A stretch of 34,915 bases of DNA from Pseudomonadota bacterium. GTDB lineage: Bacteria; Desulfobacterota; Syntrophobacteria; Syntrophobacterales; Syntrophobacteraceae. The position numbers and the translations under genes are program-made. The stretch spans positions 1 to 34,915 of the forward strand of contig JAEZXS010000226.1 in the NCBI GenBank assembly GCA_023442755.1. Direction: 5' to 3'. The notes under the pieces are model-generated. The model ran no database searches. It was not told the origin of the DNA and saw only the letters and a program-made list of their open reading frames with translations. This document shows positions 17,590-25,367 of this stretch, piece after piece (positions within the stretch are counted from its first letter, which is position 1; each line of letters opens with the position of its first letter).

Positions 17590-18255
17590 GTGATTGGAAC
17601 TTTCTCTCCCGTGAAAATACTGGGGGCATTGGTCGTTTTCTTTGCACTGACGGCCGTGAGCGGCTGCATCTACACCCAGGAGCGCGCCGTATCCGACCGC
17701 CCCGTCACGGCGAACATGGATATATACGTTCAGTCGAACGTTCAGATGCACACCATGAATACGATCGGGGTGTTCCCCTTCACCTCGCCGCCGGAAATGG
17801 AAGCCTATGTCGGTCAGGCCGGGTCCTTCTACCAGGCCCAGCTCGTCCAGAAAAAGCCCTTCCGAGAGGTGAAATCGCTTCCCTACGCCGTAAAGAACGA
17901 TTCCGAAGCGCTCTGGTACGGGAGAAGCGAGGGGTGCGACCTGGTTATGATCCCTTCGATTCTGTACCTCATTGACGGCACCGGCGCCATGCCGACACGG
18001 CTCGAGGTCAGAACAAGGATTCTCGACGCCCGCACCGGAAGGGTTCTGTGGGACGTAAAGCAAAGCGCATTTTCGGAACCGGGACCGGATGTCGATCTTT
18101 TCTGGAACACGGTTTCTGGGAAGCCTGCCAGGAGGTACACCGAACTGGCGTCGACTCTTGCAGGCGGTTTTGCCGATTACCTGATACAGCAGCTGATAGA
18201 GGAAGAGAAAAAGCAGAAGAAGGGAGAACTGCTCCCCGTCTTCTGCGTGCAATAG
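17590..18255 (+). CDS. Lipoprotein, first gene of a sigma-28-type operon
   Basis: The 221-residue product from GTG 17590 begins with a short n-region, a hydrophobic core (ILGALVVFFALTAV) and lipobox VSGC near residue 27. The mature protein has alternating beta/alpha segments (MNTIGVFPFTSPP, GCDLVMIPSILYLI, RTRILDARTGRVLWDVKQSA) that recall CsgG/LpoB-like periplasmic folds, though this is only a fold-level impression. A charged tail follows (EEEKKQKKGE). GTG was chosen over upstream ATGs because AAAAGGAG (17575-17582) lies seven bases before it and the signal peptide then starts correctly. Its place ahead of flaG suggests a flagellar or envelope role. The exact function is unknown. Confidence 0.75.
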   Translation: MIGTFSPVKILGALVVFFALTAVSGCIYTQERAVSDRPVTANMDIYVQSNVQMHTMNTIGVFPFTSPPEMEAYVGQAGSFYQAQLVQKKPFREVKSLPYAVKNDSEALWYGRSEGCDLVMIPSILYLIDGTGAMPTRLEVRTRILDARTGRVLWDVKQSAFSEPGPDVDLFWNTVSGKPARRYTELASTLAGGFADYLIQQLIEEEKKQKKGELLPVFCVQ

Positions 18256-18285
18256 GTGCGGTGAACAAACGGTATGGAGGCCGAA

Positions 18286-18699
18286 ATGAGTGTCAACACA
18301 GGTGAGATACAACCGATAAGCGCGGATTCCTGGATCGTTCCCGACCTGAACAGGGCCAAGGAAGTACAGGCGGTGCCCCCCGTTGCAAAGGGCGAAGGGG
18401 CAACGACGAACCAGGTTGGGGAGCACAGAGCGGGCACGGCGCAGGACAATCCGGCCCTGCCCCAGCCCCGGAATACGGTGGCGACCGAAGAGATCGCCAG
18501 CGAGGTGCAGTCCTACCTCAACGAAACCATGAACGTCGAACTGAACTTCAAGATCGAAGACAGCACCGGCAAGACTGTCGTCCAAGTGCTCGACAAGTCG
18601 ACGGGAGAAATCATCCGCCAGATTCCGCCGGAAAATCTTCTCGAGGTTCGGGACAAGCTTGAAGAGCTGCGCGGCGTTCTATTTGATGGCCAGGTTTAA
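18286..18699 (+). CDS. flaG: FlaG family flagellar protein
   Basis: The 137-residue product ends in the FlaG signature (LNFKIEDSTGKTVVQVLDKS, then TGEIIRQIPPENLLEVRDKL). FlaG proteins influence filament length or filament properties in polar flagellates. The first 75 residues are low-complexity, rich in Pro, Ala and Gln, as is usual. ATG 18286 was chosen over an upstream ATG at 18274 because TGGAGG (18275-18280) lies five bases before it. It follows the lipoprotein gene by 30 bases and precedes a response regulator by 22 bases, consistent with one operon. Confidence 0.9.
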   Translation: MSVNTGEIQPISADSWIVPDLNRAKEVQAVPPVAKGEGATTNQVGEHRAGTAQDNPALPQPRNTVATEEIASEVQSYLNETMNVELNFKIEDSTGKTVVQVLDKSTGEIIRQIPPENLLEVRDKLEELRGVLFDGQV

Positions 18700-18721
18700 G
18701 AAACTTGTGGTAGATAATCCT

Positions 18722-19420
18722 ATGGAGCCGAAGTCGAAAGCGGCCATCAGGGTGCTCGTGGCCGATGATGACGAAGTCTTTCTCGAAATCCTGGCGGAAA
18801 CGGTCCAGAATGCGGGAGCGGAGGTGAAGCTCGCCCATGATGGGCTGGAGGCGCTCGAACGGGTGTCTACAGAGGATTTCGACATTCTTATAACGGATCT
18901 CAACATGCCGCGCATGGACGGGCTGAGCTTGTTGAAGCAGGTCCGCCGGATATGCCCCCATATGCTCAGTATTATGATAACCGGGTTCGGCAGCCTTGAA
19001 TCCGCTGTCGAAGCCCTGCGGCTGGGCGCGTACGACTATATCCAGAAACCCTTTGTGGTCGAACAGGTTGCAGTAACGATCCGAAATGCCATAGAACGTG
19101 TGGAGATTTTCAAGGAACGTGCGGCGCTTCTCAAAAAAGTCGAGTATCTGCACAAAAAACTATGCTTAAGTGAAGGGAAGCGTTACTCTGAAGAAGAGGT
19201 CAACGACAAATCGGGGCACTTGATCGGGGGCCCGTTCGTTCTTGATCCGGGCGACTACCGCAGGGGCACTTTCCTCGAAACACCTGAAGGCAGTCCGAAC
19301 AGGGCCATTGCCGCTCTGGAAGCCCTCAAGACTCTCAAGAGGGACGGAATGATAACGGAAACGGATCTAGACCGGCTCAAGCAGGTTATCATCAAAGGAA
19401 TCGAGTCCAGCGGGCTATGA
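18722..19420 (+). CDS. Response regulator with helical C-terminal extension, no output domain recognised
   Basis: The 232-residue product starts with a complete receiver domain: acidic pocket ADDDE (residues 14-18), phospho-acceptor Asp 59 in LITDLNMPRMDG, Thr in MITGFG and Lys 109 in YIQKPF. After residue 125 comes a coiled-coil-like helix (ERVEIFKERAALLKKVEYLH) and then a tail ending ALKTLKRDGMITETDLDRLK, which resembles a short SHOCT-like oligomerisation motif. There is no DNA-binding domain, so it probably acts by protein contact. The start is uncertain: ATG 18722 gives a standard receiver N-terminus but has a weak SD; ATG 18686 overlaps flaG. Its stop overlaps the next start by four bases (ATGA). 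Confidence 0.88.
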   Translation: MEPKSKAAIRVLVADDDEVFLEILAETVQNAGAEVKLAHDGLEALERVSTEDFDILITDLNMPRMDGLSLLKQVRRICPHMLSIMITGFGSLESAVEALRLGAYDYIQKPFVVEQVAVTIRNAIERVEIFKERAALLKKVEYLHKKLCLSEGKRYSEEEVNDKSGHLIGGPFVLDPGDYRRGTFLETPEGSPNRAIAALEALKTLKRDGMITETDLDRLKQVIIKGIESSGL

Positions 19421-20925
19421 AAATACTGGTTGTGGAAGACGACGTCATCCTGGGGGAGCTTCTACAGGAATGTCTGCTGCGGCTGAACCACGAACGCGTC
19501 CGAGTCTGTCTGACCGGCCGGGAGGCTTTCGGGGTAATAGATGAAGAGGCTTTCGACTGCGCGTTCGTCGATTTGCGCCTTCCTGACATAGACGGACTGC
19601 AACTGCTCGAAAAGATCAAGCAGGGAGACCCGGGCCTGCCGGTCGTCATGATGAGCGGCTATCCGACCATGGATTACACTATAGAAGCCATGCGCAAAGG
19701 GGCTTCGGACTTCCTCACCAAGCCCTTCACCGTCCAGGACGTCGCACTCACCCTGCAAAGAATTGCCAAAGAAAAAGGGCTGCTGCTCGAAAATCTCAGC
19801 CTCAAGCTCGAAATCCAGGCGCGCAAGGAACTGGAAAAGGTAAATCTCGAACTCGAAAGCAGGGTCGGCGAACAGACCCGGCTTTTTCAGATCTCCCGCG
19901 AGATAGACGAGATCCGGTCGAGCGACGATCTCTACCCCTGCATCGTGCAATTGGCGTCCGCTCTCGAGACGGTTGACAAAGCGAGCTTCTTCGTCGTTCC
20001 GCAGGATAAGTCGAGCCTGTTGGCGATAGCCAGCTGCGGCTGGCGCCCGTCGGAAGCTTGGCCCCGGCAGATAACCCTGGCCGGGGAACGGATGGAAGAA
20101 ATACTTCTGAACGGCAAGACCCATGTCTTCATCCGACCCGGGGAGATCCGTTCCACGGCCGCAAACCTGCCTGAAACCGGCTGCATGCTCTCGTGCTGGC
20201 CCCTGCGTATCCGGGGGGAACTCTTCGGCCTTCTGATGGCATTCCACAAGGACGACTGCAGTGCGCTGCCCTCGGAAGAAACGCGGCTTCTGGATTTCCT
20301 GCTCAGGAAGGCTTCCCTCGCCGTCGAGAACATGGCGCTCTACGAAAGCCTCATAAGCAATTTCTACGGCATCCTGAAATCCCTCGTAAATGCGCTCGAA
20401 GCCAAGGACCTCTACACGGGCAAACACTCGGAACGGGTCACACACTATGCGAGCGGGGTGGCGCAGAAGATGGGCTGTTCGAGCGCGCAGATCGAGGCCG
20501 TACAAACGATCGGCTATCTGCACGACATAGGGAAGATCGGGATCAATGACGGCATTTTAAACAAGCCGGGAGCCCTGACGGGAGAAGAATACGAGATCGT
20601 AAAGCGGCATCCCGCGATGGGCGAGTCCATTGTATCGGAGCTGGGACTGAGCCCGGAAGAGAGATCGATCATACGGCATCACCACGAGAGGTGGGACGGG
20701 GGCGGCTACCCCGACGGATTGTCGGGCGAACACATCCCGCTTTTGGCCCGGATAGTGAGTGTTGCGGACGCTTTCGACGCGATGACTTCCAAGAGAGCCT
20801 ACCGCAACGCCATGTCACGAGAAGAAGCCATTTCCGAACTGCTCAGAAATCGCGGCAAGCAATTCGACCCTACGACCCTTGATGCGTTTCTGGACGTCTT
20901 GAAAAACGGCAATAAAAAAGAATAG
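19417..20925 (+). CDS. REC-GAF-HD-GYP cyclic-di-GMP phosphodiesterase
   Basis: The 502-residue product has a receiver domain (Asp 52 in FVDLRLPDIDG, Lys 102 in FLTKPF), a coiled coil (about 125-155), a GAF-like domain (about 160-310) and a complete HD-GYP domain: HSERVTHYA, LHDIGKIG (His near 369), RHPAMGE, HHHERWDGGGYPDG (about 420) and VADAFDAMTS. HD-GYP enzymes with these residues hydrolyse c-di-GMP, lowering it and favouring motility. It is RpfG-like but with an inserted GAF domain. Translation is coupled to the preceding regulator through an ATGA overlap. The neighbouring kinase is the likely phosphodonor. Confidence 0.94.
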   Translation: MKILVVEDDVILGELLQECLLRLNHERVRVCLTGREAFGVIDEEAFDCAFVDLRLPDIDGLQLLEKIKQGDPGLPVVMMSGYPTMDYTIEAMRKGASDFLTKPFTVQDVALTLQRIAKEKGLLLENLSLKLEIQARKELEKVNLELESRVGEQTRLFQISREIDEIRSSDDLYPCIVQLASALETVDKASFFVVPQDKSSLLAIASCGWRPSEAWPRQITLAGERMEEILLNGKTHVFIRPGEIRSTAANLPETGCMLSCWPLRIRGELFGLLMAFHKDDCSALPSEETRLLDFLLRKASLAVENMALYESLISNFYGILKSLVNALEAKDLYTGKHSERVTHYASGVAQKMGCSSAQIEAVQTIGYLHDIGKIGINDGILNKPGALTGEEYEIVKRHPAMGESIVSELGLSPEERSIIRHHHERWDGGGYPDGLSGEHIPLLARIVSVADAFDAMTSKRAYRNAMSREEAISELLRNRGKQFDPTTLDAFLDVLKNGNKKE

Positions 20926-20962
20926 CGGATTACTTTCAATCAGAGCAGACAGATAACCTGAT

Positions 20963-21805
20963 ATGGGAACAGATAAATCAGGAAAGACCCCGGACGAGAA
21001 CACCCTCGACCTCTGCCTTCGGGCTCTGTATGAGAAAGACCGGCTCGGATACGCCGGCAGGTTTGTACAGGGTTTTGTTCACAACGCAAACGGCCCCCTT
21101 CAAAACCTCACCATGCTGACCGAAATGGTTTTGTCGGGCCTGGACATGCAGGACCGAATGTTCAGGAACGGCGCCGGCCAGGAAGGCGATGCGGATAAAT
21201 GGTCAGAAATCCATGAAAAGCAACGCAAGCGCATCACGCAGATGCGGGAGCAGATTGCAAACCTGGCCGGAGACTTGCGTGAGTTCATGCAGCTCCATGA
21301 AACCGAACGCAATGCGGCCGACATCGATCTCAACGCGCTGCTCACCCGGATGATGCGGGTATTCCGCTCCGACCTCTTCTTCAAGCACAAGGTGACATCG
21401 GAGCTGAACCTCACCAGGAACCTGCCGCACGTGCGGGTGCTCGGCAGGCACATGATCCCCGCCCTCTTCCACCTTTTCCAGAACGCCATGACGGCCATGC
21501 AGGATTCTCCCCGAAAGGAATTCTCCGTCTCCACCTCCATGACCGACGGTGAAATCCAGGTGAGATTCACCGACTCCGGCCCCGGTCTGCCTCCAGGCGA
21601 GGACCCCGAATCCCTGTTCGGCCTTTTCGAATCGAAGTGGCCCGAATCGGAGAGCACGTTGAAATCGGCAAACCTGGGGTTTGGACTCTACGCCGCCAGG
21701 CAGCTGCTCGCGCCCTACGGCATCGCCGTCGCCCTCGAAACGGAAAGCGGAAAAGAAGGCGTTTCGGCGGTCATTCGCATCCCGCTCAAATCCGACCAGG
21801 CATAA
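20963..21805 (+). CDS. Soluble histidine kinase without sensor domain
   Basis: The 280-residue product has a short N-terminus, an H-box-like segment QGFVHNANGPLQNL (His 40), a long helical hairpin (about 45-115) and an HATPase domain with the N-box HLFQNAMTAM (Asn about 174), G1 TDSGPGLPPGE (Asp about 204) and G2 LGFGLYAARQLL. There is no membrane segment, PAS or GAF domain, so the signal probably comes from a partner protein. HNANGPL is a less usual H-box, but the usual His and Pro are present. It follows the HD-GYP gene by 37 bases and likely phosphorylates the two upstream receivers. The SD is weak. Confidence 0.85.
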   Translation: MGTDKSGKTPDENTLDLCLRALYEKDRLGYAGRFVQGFVHNANGPLQNLTMLTEMVLSGLDMQDRMFRNGAGQEGDADKWSEIHEKQRKRITQMREQIANLAGDLREFMQLHETERNAADIDLNALLTRMMRVFRSDLFFKHKVTSELNLTRNLPHVRVLGRHMIPALFHLFQNAMTAMQDSPRKEFSVSTSMTDGEIQVRFTDSGPGLPPGEDPESLFGLFESKWPESESTLKSANLGFGLYAARQLLAPYGIAVALETESGKEGVSAVIRIPLKSDQA

Positions 21806-22059
21806 TGTTCCTGCGAAATGGGGAAATTCTTTCCGCGGCAGCTCACAATGAGGGATAGCTCATCCCGGAGCTGAGACCCGTGCGAATCGACGGGCGTGTT
21901 CGCTTCCCTGGACGCTATCCGCACGAGGAATTCAGGAGACATGGAAGTAATTGTAATTGCTCGCACTTGTTCTCCGGTTTTTCCCCTGCCGAAAGAATCG
22001 GCCCGGCGTGTATCCTTTCTTTTCAGTGCGATCCAGTCTTTTTCAAAATCTTTCGAGTT
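21806..22059. other. Intergenic stretch before the sigma-54-type promoter
   Basis: No gene is supported. A 59-codon frame from 21941 has an AGGAG too close to its ATG and runs through the promoter at 22060-22075. No clear terminator for the five-gene operon was found here. Confidence 0.45.
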
Positions 22060-22075
22060 TGGCAGCAGTTTTGCT
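22060..22075 (+). promoter_or_regulatory. Sigma-54 (RpoN) type promoter
   Basis: TGGCAGCAGTTTTGCT matches the -24/-12 consensus TGGCACGNNNNTTGCW, with the invariant GG (22061-22062) and GC (22073-22074) ten bases apart. Transcription would start near 22086, about 50 bases before ATG 22139. Confidence 0.7.
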
Positions 22076-22138
22076 TTCTGTTTTACCCGGGGTTACCCTA
22101 TAGCGCCATTTAAGCTGTAACGTCTGATGGAGGTTTGT

Positions 22139-22594
22139 ATGAAAATAGACGATATCGGGAGACAGCAGTCGATTCAGTGGAACCAGGAAAACCCGAAGCA
22201 GGTTTCCTCCACGGCCGACGGCGGATTTGCCGCCCTTCTCCAGGATGAGATCGAAGGAAACACCGAGGTGAATTCCGAAGCAGCAGTATCCGGGATAAGC
22301 TCTATTCCGGCCCTCCTCCAGATAGAGCCTGTGGCCGCAAGTTCGACGACCGACCAGATCGACGCGGTTGGAAGCGTCATCGACACGCTCGACTCACTGG
22401 GCGCGGCACTCAAGCAGAATGCGTCTCCCAGGCAGGTGGACACCCTGATCGGCCAGCTCGGCGATCAGGCCGCCGGGCTGCGCAGTACCCTGAGCGATCT
22501 TCCCGAGGACCACCCGCTGCAGCAGATGTCCGAGGAATTGAATATCACCGCCTTGATGGAATCGATCAAATCGAAAAGAGGCGATTACGTCTAG
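22139..22594 (+). CDS. Unknown 151-residue protein behind a sigma-54-type promoter
   Basis: The product is not recognised. It is acidic and soluble, without signal peptide. The N-terminus (MKIDDIGRQQSIQW) and a Ser/Glu/Val-rich linker lead to a helical C-terminal half (DTLDSLGAALKQNASPRQVD, then QMSEELNITALMESIKS). Short starts of this kind are seen in FlgM-like and other flagellum-associated small proteins, but similarity to FlgM is not strong enough to name it. ATG 22139 is supported by TGGAGG (22127-22132); an in-frame ATG at 22127 lies in the SD itself. The promoter and position between flagellar operons suggest a motility role, which is inference. Confidence 0.7.
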   Translation: MKIDDIGRQQSIQWNQENPKQVSSTADGGFAALLQDEIEGNTEVNSEAAVSGISSIPALLQIEPVAASSTTDQIDAVGSVIDTLDSLGAALKQNASPRQVDTLIGQLGDQAAGLRSTLSDLPEDHPLQQMSEELNITALMESIKSKRGDYV

Positions 22595-22696
22595 GCGCGC
22601 AATGACGCTGGATCGTATCGGATCGCACCGGGATGCACGCCCATCACCCCGGTCGATCGGGCGCCCGTCGTAACAGGGACCCGCAGAAGGCTGCCC

Positions 22697-23038
22697 ATGA
22701 GAAAATTCATCGCACTTCCGCTGCTTGCCCTCGCCGCCCTTGCGGTGGCGCCGGCCCAGGAACGCAGTGCCGCCACGTCGGCGATTCCCATCCTGGAACG
22801 CGGCGCCGCTCCGCGCAACGATTTCCGCCCCGCCCTGCACCTCGCCTACAAGGTCGAGACCAGGGATTCGGTCGAGTACGGGACCGACCCCGAACAGGAC
22901 AGGTGGAGCGAGGAGCAGGAGCGCGAAGAACGAATCAAGCAGGAACGATCCTGGCGCATGCTCGAAAATATGAACATCTACAAGAAATCCCCCGGGCGAA
23001 GACCCTCCACCCAGTCGAACGACCAGGCGGGGCAGTAG
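22697..23038 (+). CDS. Small secreted protein of unknown function
   Basis: The 113-residue product starts MRKFIALPLLALAALAVAPA, a classical Sec signal peptide probably cut after the AxA-like APA near residue 20. The mature part is hydrophilic and rich in Glu, Arg and Asp (EQDRWSEEQEREERIKQERS). AAGG lies about seven bases before ATG 22697. It follows the 151-aa gene by about 100 bases with no terminator between, so they may share the sigma-54-type promoter. A terminator follows at 23071. Confidence 0.6.
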   Translation: MRKFIALPLLALAALAVAPAQERSAATSAIPILERGAAPRNDFRPALHLAYKVETRDSVEYGTDPEQDRWSEEQEREERIKQERSWRMLENMNIYKKSPGRRPSTQSNDQAGQ

Positions 23039-23070
23039 CGCCCTGCTTTCGCCGATCCATTCCAAATTCG

Positions 23071-23099
23071 GCCGATCCTTTCAGGATGCGGCTTTTTTT
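23071..23099 (+). terminator. Terminator after the small secreted protein gene
   Basis: GCCGATCCT (23071-23079) pairs with AGGATGCGGC (23083-23092) with one bulged G, then a T-tract of seven. Confidence 0.8.
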
Positions 23100-23144
23100 G
23101 CCCGTCAATTCCGCCTGCATATGGAATCCATTTCCGGCAAATTT

Positions 23145-23168
23145 GTGGGAGCGGCTTGCAGCCGCGCA
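23145..23168 (+). repeat. REP-like palindrome, copy 3
   Basis: GTGGGAGCGGCTTGCAGCCG plus CGCA: the imperfect palindrome GCGGCTTGCAGCCGC with the GTGGGA lead seen in other copies. It lies just after the terminator at 23071-23099. Confidence 0.7.
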
Positions 23169-23191
23169 GACTGTTGAAAAAGCCCTCAATC

Positions 23192-23285
23192 CGTCACCCC
23201 GACGAACCCCGGATCGGGTCCGGGGCAGGCATCGGGGGCCAGAAGTGCTTGAAAACACTGGGTTCCGGCTTTCGCCGGAATGACG
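23192..23285. repeat. Dispersed intergenic element with inverted ends
   Basis: The ends CGTCACCCCGACGAA and TTCGCCGGAATGACG are imperfect inverted repeats enclosing inner inverted pairs (CCCCGGATC/GATCGGGTCCGGGG and CCGGCTTTCGCCGG). It is 94 bases long with no coding capacity. A worn partial copy lies at 10687-10731. It resembles the small palindromic elements common in proteobacterial intergenic DNA. Confidence 0.6.
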
Positions 23286-23318
23286 ACCACCGATGATTTT
23301 ATAGTTTGTCATCAATCT

Positions 23319-23340
23319 GAGCGGCTTGCAGCCGCGATAT
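23319..23340 (+). repeat. REP-like palindrome, copy 4
   Basis: GAGCGGCTTGCAGCCGCGAT, the same unit as at 17222 and 23145, in the plus orientation. Confidence 0.7.
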
Positions 23341-23386
23341 CTCTTCGAGGTTATCATGCCGCCGGGTGAAGGGAAGTTTCAAGGGC

Positions 23387-23416
23387 ATCGCGGCTGAAAG
23401 CCGCTCTCACGGAAAC
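23387..23416 (-). repeat. REP-like palindrome, copy 5 (inverted)
   Basis: ATCGCGGCTGAAAGCCGCTC followed by TCACGGAAAC; it is the inverted form and pairs with copy 4, 46 bases upstream, as in the element at 17219-17390. Confidence 0.7.
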
Positions 23417-23464
23417 TTCTCTGCATGGGAACTCTACACTCATCCTGCCTGCGATCCCGGGCGT

Positions 23465-23509
23465 CAAAAACAAAACCGTTCAGCCCCGGGATGCCCGGAC
23501 ACGAACGGT
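23465..23509 (-). terminator. Terminator of the GGDEF cyclase gene
   Basis: Read on the minus strand, ACCGTTC (23509-23503) pairs with GAACGGT (23481-23475), with an inner CCGGG/CCCGG stem, followed by TTTGTTTTTG. It lies 46 bases after the stop of the cyclase gene. Confidence 0.8.
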
Positions 23510-23554
23510 CATGATGATGTTTTACTCTGCGATCGGCAGTTTCGCCGCTTGTCG

Positions 23555-25033
23555 CTACACCTGGAAGATCTGGTTTCTGCCGCGGCGCTTGGCTTCGTAC
23601 ATGGCTTTGTCGACGCGGTTGAATAAGGTTTCCTGGCTCACGTCGGCCGCCGTCACTTCCGAAACGCCGACGCTCACCGTGAAGCTGATTTCCTGCTTGT
23701 GGTAGACAAACCGCGTGTTCTCGACGGCTTTGCGGATCCTTTCCGCAACCGCCGCCGCGTTTTCCATGTCGGTTCCTGCCAGCAGAATGACGAATTCCTC
23801 ACCGCCCCACCGCGCCAGGAAGTCCGATTCCCGCAGCATCGGCTTTATTCTTTTTATCAGCTCTTTCAGGCACTTATCGCCTGCCCAATGGCCGAACCTG
23901 TCGTTTATGCCCTTGAAATGATCGATGTCGAAGAGCAGCATGGAGAAAAAGTGCTGGTAGCGCTGGTAGCGCTGAAGCTCCTCTTTGAGCCGCCGCTTGA
24001 AGGCCCGGCGGTTCGCGACCCCCGTAAGCTGGTCTATGAGGACTTCCTTCTCCAGGGCCTTTCGCTTTTCCTGGACCAGGTCGATTTCCTTTTTCATCCT
24101 GTTTACGTTTTGCTGCAGGCTCTGCATTTCCTCATTCATGGTCTCCTGGCGGAGCGCTTCGACTTTCCGCTTCTCTTCCAGCGCCTCGCGAATCGACGCG
24201 AGCCTGGATACGACCAGGTTCTTGAACTCGGCCAGCGTGGTGCTGATCTGCGCGGAGTTCTTCATATCCTCTATGTGCAGTTCGATCATGCTGTTGAATG
24301 CCGTGCTCGAACTATGGCTCTGTTCGGACTGGGACACGGAATGTTCGAACTGCCGCTCGATTCCGACGAGACAGCTCCCGATCTCGGCGATAAAATCCGT
24401 TATCTGGTTCCGCTCCTCGTTCAATATCCGGTTATAGGCCTGAATGAACACGAGCACATCCTGCTTCAGGGCAATGAGGTGCTCCAGGTCCGCGCTTTCC
24501 TCGATGTCTTTGCGGAGCATGGCAAACTGGCTGGAGTAAGCCTCCCCCAGGTCGTGGTCGAATTCATCGACGATGCTCGTGTAGATCGATTTGATCTCAT
24601 CGAGGTGGCTTGCCTTCTCCTGCTGCGGTTTGCGGCTGAAGACGCGGAATTTATCCCACAGATTTCCTGCGGGAACGGGCATGCCCTCCATATCGGACTG
24701 CATCGCAAGGTGCTTCAGGCTGTGGAGGCTCGCTTCGAGAGAATCCATGCTCTGCCCCTCCAGAACGGCCCGTTTGAATTCGGCAAGTCCTTCGGATACC
24801 CTCCCATTTTCATTCCTGGCCGAAAGGGCGATGACGGTAGTGATGGCGCGCCTCAAAAAATCACTCATCTGCAGGACCTGTTCCTGTTCCTCCACGGCCT
24901 GCCTGAGAAGCGATTCACTGTCGGCAAATTTTGCCGGGTTGCCCAATTCCGAAGAGCCGTTTTTTCCGTTCTTGCTTTCGGGATTGCTCCCCAGGCTCTG
25001 CTCGCGGCTCTCAGGATGAACAATGGCTATCAT
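23555..25033 (-). CDS. Diguanylate cyclase (GGDEF) with long helical sensor region
   Basis: The 492-residue product has a long, mainly helical N-terminal region (about 40-330) ending in a coiled coil (LQQNVNRMKKEIDLVQEKRK) and then a GGDEF domain: DQLTGVANRRAF, DIDHFKGINDRFGH and the active-site GGEEF (410-414), which is an active variant. The inhibitory I-site RESD (401-404) lies five residues before it, so product inhibition is likely. It makes c-di-GMP from two GTP. There is no membrane segment. ATG 25033 has GAGGTGA about six bases upstream. It lies among flagellar genes on the opposite strand and opposes the HD-GYP enzyme. Confidence 0.94.
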   Translation of the reverse strand: MIAIVHPESREQSLGSNPESKNGKNGSSELGNPAKFADSESLLRQAVEEQEQVLQMSDFLRRAITTVIALSARNENGRVSEGLAEFKRAVLEGQSMDSLEASLHSLKHLAMQSDMEGMPVPAGNLWDKFRVFSRKPQQEKASHLDEIKSIYTSIVDEFDHDLGEAYSSQFAMLRKDIEESADLEHLIALKQDVLVFIQAYNRILNEERNQITDFIAEIGSCLVGIERQFEHSVSQSEQSHSSSTAFNSMIELHIEDMKNSAQISTTLAEFKNLVVSRLASIREALEEKRKVEALRQETMNEEMQSLQQNVNRMKKEIDLVQEKRKALEKEVLIDQLTGVANRRAFKRRLKEELQRYQRYQHFFSMLLFDIDHFKGINDRFGHWAGDKCLKELIKRIKPMLRESDFLARWGGEEFVILLAGTDMENAAAVAERIRKAVENTRFVYHKQEISFTVSVGVSEVTAADVSQETLFNRVDKAMYEAKRRGRNQIFQV

Positions 25034-25166
25034 ATCTTCACCTCATCTCTCTTTTGCCCATATACTGGAACAAACGGGCTTGTAAGAATTTCCGGATCCG
25101 GCAGGCGCCAGGCTCCCAGATCGGGAGCTATCGCCGGTATTCCTTACTGCTGGGCCGTTTCCTGAT

Positions 25167-25367
25167 TCATATCCTTTTATCCGCCGGGGGCCTTTTCGAA
25201 ACCGATTCTTTCGGTTCGAAAAGCTGACACTCGGCCCCGGAAGAACTGTAAACGATCAGGCAGGGATGCCGGCGGGACCTGATCCCCCACGCGGAACATC
25301 CATATGGTGTTGCGGGCACCCAGGTTACCATCAGATGCCTGCACCGGCTGCACTTGATCCCGTCCAT
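25167..25367 (-). CDS. Small conserved CxxC protein, 66 residues
   Basis: The product begins MDGIKCSRCRHLMVTWVPAT and continues PYGCSAWGIRSRRHP, then SSGAECQLFEPK. Two N-terminal cysteines (CxxC), a Cys after PYG and one before QLFEPK form a likely zinc-binding site. I recognise this pattern (CxxC-x-H, VTW-P, PYGC-A-G, SG--C--F-PK) from small uncharacterised proteins of deltaproteobacteria, some mislabelled as glycosylases; no function is known to me. ATG 25367 has AGGAG ten bases upstream. It lies in the gap between the cyclase gene and the flgM operon. An overlapping longer frame (25177-25578) is judged a shadow. Confidence 0.7.
   Translation of the reverse strand: MDGIKCSRCRHLMVTWVPATPYGCSAWGIRSRRHPCLIVYSSSGAECQLFEPKESVSKRPPADKRI

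Noticed and set aside
21941..22120. 59-codon frame with AGGAG just before its ATG
   Set aside because: The SD is only two to four bases from the ATG, the product is low-complexity, and the frame runs across the sigma-54-type promoter.
23699..25165. 488-codon plus-strand frame over the GGDEF gene
   Set aside because: Antisense shadow of a gene with clear GGDEF motifs and SD.
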